Made by a program: the position numbers and the translations under genes. Positions 62,125 through 64,000 of a stretch of 64,000 nucleotides of DNA are shown piece by piece. The stretch is taken from the NCBI GenBank assembly GCA_963762575.1, contig CAVXLL010000001.1, positions 186,001 to 250,000 of the forward strand, given 5' to 3'. Origin of the DNA: AP-15 sp963762575. GTDB lineage: Bacteria; Pseudomonadota; Alphaproteobacteria; ATCC43930; CGMCC-115725. Numbering within the stretch: the stretch's first letter is position 1; every line of letters starts with the position of its first letter. The notes under the pieces were generated by a model, which ran no database searches, had not been told where the DNA came from, and saw nothing but the letters and a program-made list of their open reading frames with translations.

Positions 62125-62514
62125 ATGGCCGAATCACATTTTTGGCAGGCGCTCAGCGATACCATCCATCGTTCCGTCAACCTCCGCGTCGTCACTCTGG
62201 TCGGCGATGCGCAGGTGCAGGGCACGCTGGAGACATTACAGGTCAGTGCGCCAACCGCGACATCGGGCACGTTGGTTACCGATATCAACATCGTCGGCGG
62301 TGACATTACGACGATCATGAGCGAGAAGCTGCTGGGCGCCGATCACGCGGAGCTGCGCGCCGCCCATCAAGCGGCGGTAACCCAAGCCCAGGACATTGTC
62401 GCGCGCAACGCCAGCATCCTGGTCTCGATCGCTAAGGAAATCGGCGATCAGCTCGGCGCCCTCCCCGCGCCGTCCTCGCAGGGCCCGGACCGTGGGACCG
62501 GTAGCCACGGCTGA
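62125..62514 (+). CDS. hypothetical protein, first of a three-gene module
   Basis: A 129-residue protein with no signal peptide. The N-terminal half contains amphipathic beta-like segments (NLRVVTLVGDAQVQGTLETL, GTLVTDINIVGGDITTIMSE); the second half is helical (LRAAHQAAVTQAQDIVARN, ILVSIAKEIGDQLG) with a disordered end. I do not recognise a family. The ATG at 62125 follows GGGGGAGC. It lies 69 bases before the next gene on the same strand. Confidence 0.6.
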   Translation: MAESHFWQALSDTIHRSVNLRVVTLVGDAQVQGTLETLQVSAPTATSGTLVTDINIVGGDITTIMSEKLLGADHAELRAAHQAAVTQAQDIVARNASILVSIAKEIGDQLGALPAPSSQGPDRGTGSHG

Positions 62515-62583
62515 CGCCATCCCGCAACGGCGGCGGAGCGGCGCCTCCTTGCCGCGCACGCCGGCGCGAAACCGGGGGCAGCA

Positions 62584-63339
62584 ATGAATTCGGGCTTCGA
62601 CCTGACAGGCACGGCACGCAGCCTGCTCAACATCGAGGTCAACACGATCGTGCGGGACAACATGACAGCCGAGCCGATGCCGGCGTTGCCGCATGCCTTG
62701 CTTGACATCGCGGGCGGTTACGCGAACGCGTTATGTGCGCTCGGCGTCGATCTGCCGGCCTATTTCGCGGCGCCGCCGGCCGACCCCAGTACGATCGCCC
62801 ACGCCTGGCGCGACAACCCGGGCACTGTCAGTGATCTGCTCACTGTTTCCCCTGACACATTCGACCGGTTGCGGTGGGCGGCCAAGAACGCCAGCCAAGC
62901 GTCGGGTCCTCAGGCGGTGCGTATCACACCCGCCAAACGGGCCCTGCTCGACCGGATCGTCAACAATAGTGATGCGATTAAGGAGATTTTCAAACGCTTC
63001 GACGCGGGCATGAATCAATTTATCGGCAAGACCCGCGCCCAATTGGTGGGTATGCCTATTCAGCCCGGCAGCTACGTCGTCCAAGTCGATGACCTGATCC
63101 AGCTGCAGAAGATATGGGATATCGGGATGGAGGAGATCGTCGCCCAGACCGTAGTGCACGTTACTGGAGATATCACCATGCGCGTGCAGGACCCGCTGGG
63201 CCGTCCTGGATCGGAGACGCTGTTCGCGATCCATCGTCAAAGTGTTGATGTGTCCGTCGCCTGCTGGCACTACCTGCTCGACGTCGTCCGGGAGATCGCC
63301 GGCGCTACCGTTCGCGCATTGCTCGGACGAACCGTCTAA
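62584..63339 (+). CDS. hypothetical protein, second of the module
   Basis: A 251-residue soluble protein with no signal peptide. Segments include ALLDIAGGYANALCALGVDL near the N-terminus, RALLDRIVNNSDAIKEIFKR in the middle, and a C-terminal amphipathic helix region (VACWHYLLDVVREIAGATVR). I do not recognise a family. It is followed by the third gene with only four bases between. Confidence 0.62.
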   Translation: MNSGFDLTGTARSLLNIEVNTIVRDNMTAEPMPALPHALLDIAGGYANALCALGVDLPAYFAAPPADPSTIAHAWRDNPGTVSDLLTVSPDTFDRLRWAAKNASQASGPQAVRITPAKRALLDRIVNNSDAIKEIFKRFDAGMNQFIGKTRAQLVGMPIQPGSYVVQVDDLIQLQKIWDIGMEEIVAQTVVHVTGDITMRVQDPLGRPGSETLFAIHRQSVDVSVACWHYLLDVVREIAGATVRALLGRTV

Positions 63340-63343
63340 GTCG

Positions 63344-63910
63344 ATGCCGGTCTGGCTCGCTTCAGTCAAGACCGACGTCAGCGCCCTTGCAGCGGCGTGG
63401 CGCTCGGCACGCGGCGGCTGGCGGGCGGCTTGGCGCGACGCGGCTCAGCTGCTGTCGCACCGTCGCATCGTAATTGATACGGAGGCACAGACGCGGGATG
63501 GACCACGGGTCGTGTTGCGCACGCGGGTTAGGCTCAGTGGTGATGTGCAAACCGACATCCTCCGGTGCTGGCTCTATGGCGCACCGCGCGAAACGGTCGA
63601 ACCGCTAATTACAGCCCATTTTCAGTCGGTCGGTGACGCAGCTAAGGGTTGGTCCGCGGTGCCGGCAGGGGTCCGCGCGGCATCGCTGCTCGGTGTCGCA
63701 GCGGGAATGATCCCTGCGAGCGCCTTCACGATCCGGCTGGCATTCCAGGGTCAATGGCACACAATTTACTCGGCACTGCTGACGAATTGCTGGCTACTGT
63801 CCAGCATCGGCATCACCGGCGCCGGCGTCCTGCTGCGCTGGCCCGTGCGCTTTTGGCTACGACGGAAATTCCGCGCCGGCCTGTCTGGCGCACGGGCTTC
63901 GACCGGATAG
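63344..63910 (+). CDS. hypothetical membrane protein, third of the module
   Basis: A 188-residue protein: a cytoplasmic N-terminal part (VKTDVSALAAAWRSARGG, VVLRTRVRLSGDVQTDIL) and two probable membrane helices (about residues 108-128 and 138-160, ASLLGVAAGMIPASAFTIRL and LLTNCWLLSSIGITGAGVLL), then a basic tail. Close spacing with the gene before it makes a translational unit likely. No family is recognised. Confidence 0.62.
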   Translation: MPVWLASVKTDVSALAAAWRSARGGWRAAWRDAAQLLSHRRIVIDTEAQTRDGPRVVLRTRVRLSGDVQTDILRCWLYGAPRETVEPLITAHFQSVGDAAKGWSAVPAGVRAASLLGVAAGMIPASAFTIRLAFQGQWHTIYSALLTNCWLLSSIGITGAGVLLRWPVRFWLRRKFRAGLSGARASTG

Positions 63911-63933
63911 CTTCGAAATAAACGGCGCGGTGT

Positions 63934-64000
63934 TCAGCGCGCGTGGGCCTGCCGGATCGCGCGCCACACGCGTTCGGGGGTCGCCGGCATGTCGATGTGG
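63934..64000 (-). CDS. 3' end of a CoxL/xanthine-dehydrogenase-type large subunit (partial)
   Basis: The last 22 codons read HIDMPATPERVWRAIRQAHA then R and a stop at 63934. The HIDMPATPERVW ending is typical of CoxL-type molybdenum hydroxylase large subunits. The rest of the gene lies beyond the window. Confidence 0.75.
   Translation of the reverse strand, partial: HIDMPATPERVWRAIRQAHAR

Noticed and set aside
1..64000. CRISPR arrays, tRNA or rRNA genes
   Set aside because: I looked for regularly spaced repeats, cloverleaf-like T-loop and CCA patterns, and rRNA landmarks, and saw none. The repeats found are palindromic and not regularly spaced.

Overview
The window is a GC-rich (roughly 63-66%), gene-dense stretch of a chromosome that looks alphaproteobacterial. 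The clues are a CobN/CobL/CobH-type cobalamin pathway, an sdhCDAB operon of alphaproteobacterial form, a PhaZ-type PHB depolymerase, an Mla-like transporter whose permease is fused to a STAS domain, several LLM flavin oxidoreductases, CaiB and xanthine-dehydrogenase-like genes, and a VPEP sorting signal. A soil or freshwater Rhodospirillales/Hyphomicrobiales-like organism fits; I cannot name a genus.

Layout. 0-8 kb is an accessory zone: an IS1595-family element, a frameshifted hypothetical, remains of two DMT/EamA transporters and of a WYL regulator, and an AbrB/VapC toxin-antitoxin pair. 4.5-20 kb is mixed housekeeping: DUF4239 protein, cytochrome b561 with a catalase-like protein, PhaZ, a patatin that lacks its catalytic residues, diheme cytochrome c, cytochrome c', GST, an Mla-like lipid-transport operon, apt and ald. 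20.5-36.6 kb is a cobalamin locus. On the minus strand an adenosylcobalamin riboswitch leads into cobP-cobW-cobN-cobO-cobQ; cobD lies on the plus strand; cbiX-(unknown domain::cobH)-cobL-glycosyltransferase-cobI-FAD oxidoreductase runs minus. 36.6-46 kb holds catabolic genes: GFA enzyme, GST, CaiB-type CoA transferase, LLM oxidoreductase, cupin, a lone xanthine-dehydrogenase large subunit with a MoaD-like neighbour, and an amidohydrolase. 46-50.5 kb has an envelope module and a class A PBP. 50.5-61.7 kb has a NIPSNAP protein, a HAF-repeat PEP-CTERM protein, nucleoside hydrolase, sdhCDAB, a CoA-ester lyase, two LLM enzymes, an SRAP protein and RidA. 62-64 kb is an unrecognised three-gene module, then the 3' end of a CoxL-like gene.

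Two patterns cut across the window. First, at least ten conserved genes, including sdhA, carry single-base indels with both halves still clearly conserved; this points to residual sequence error more than to wholesale gene decay, with cobN worst. Second, a family of GC-rich palindromic repeats sits at four places, and at three of them it is read in frame as part of a protein (CobH fusion linker, glycosyltransferase N-terminus, CobO N-terminus).
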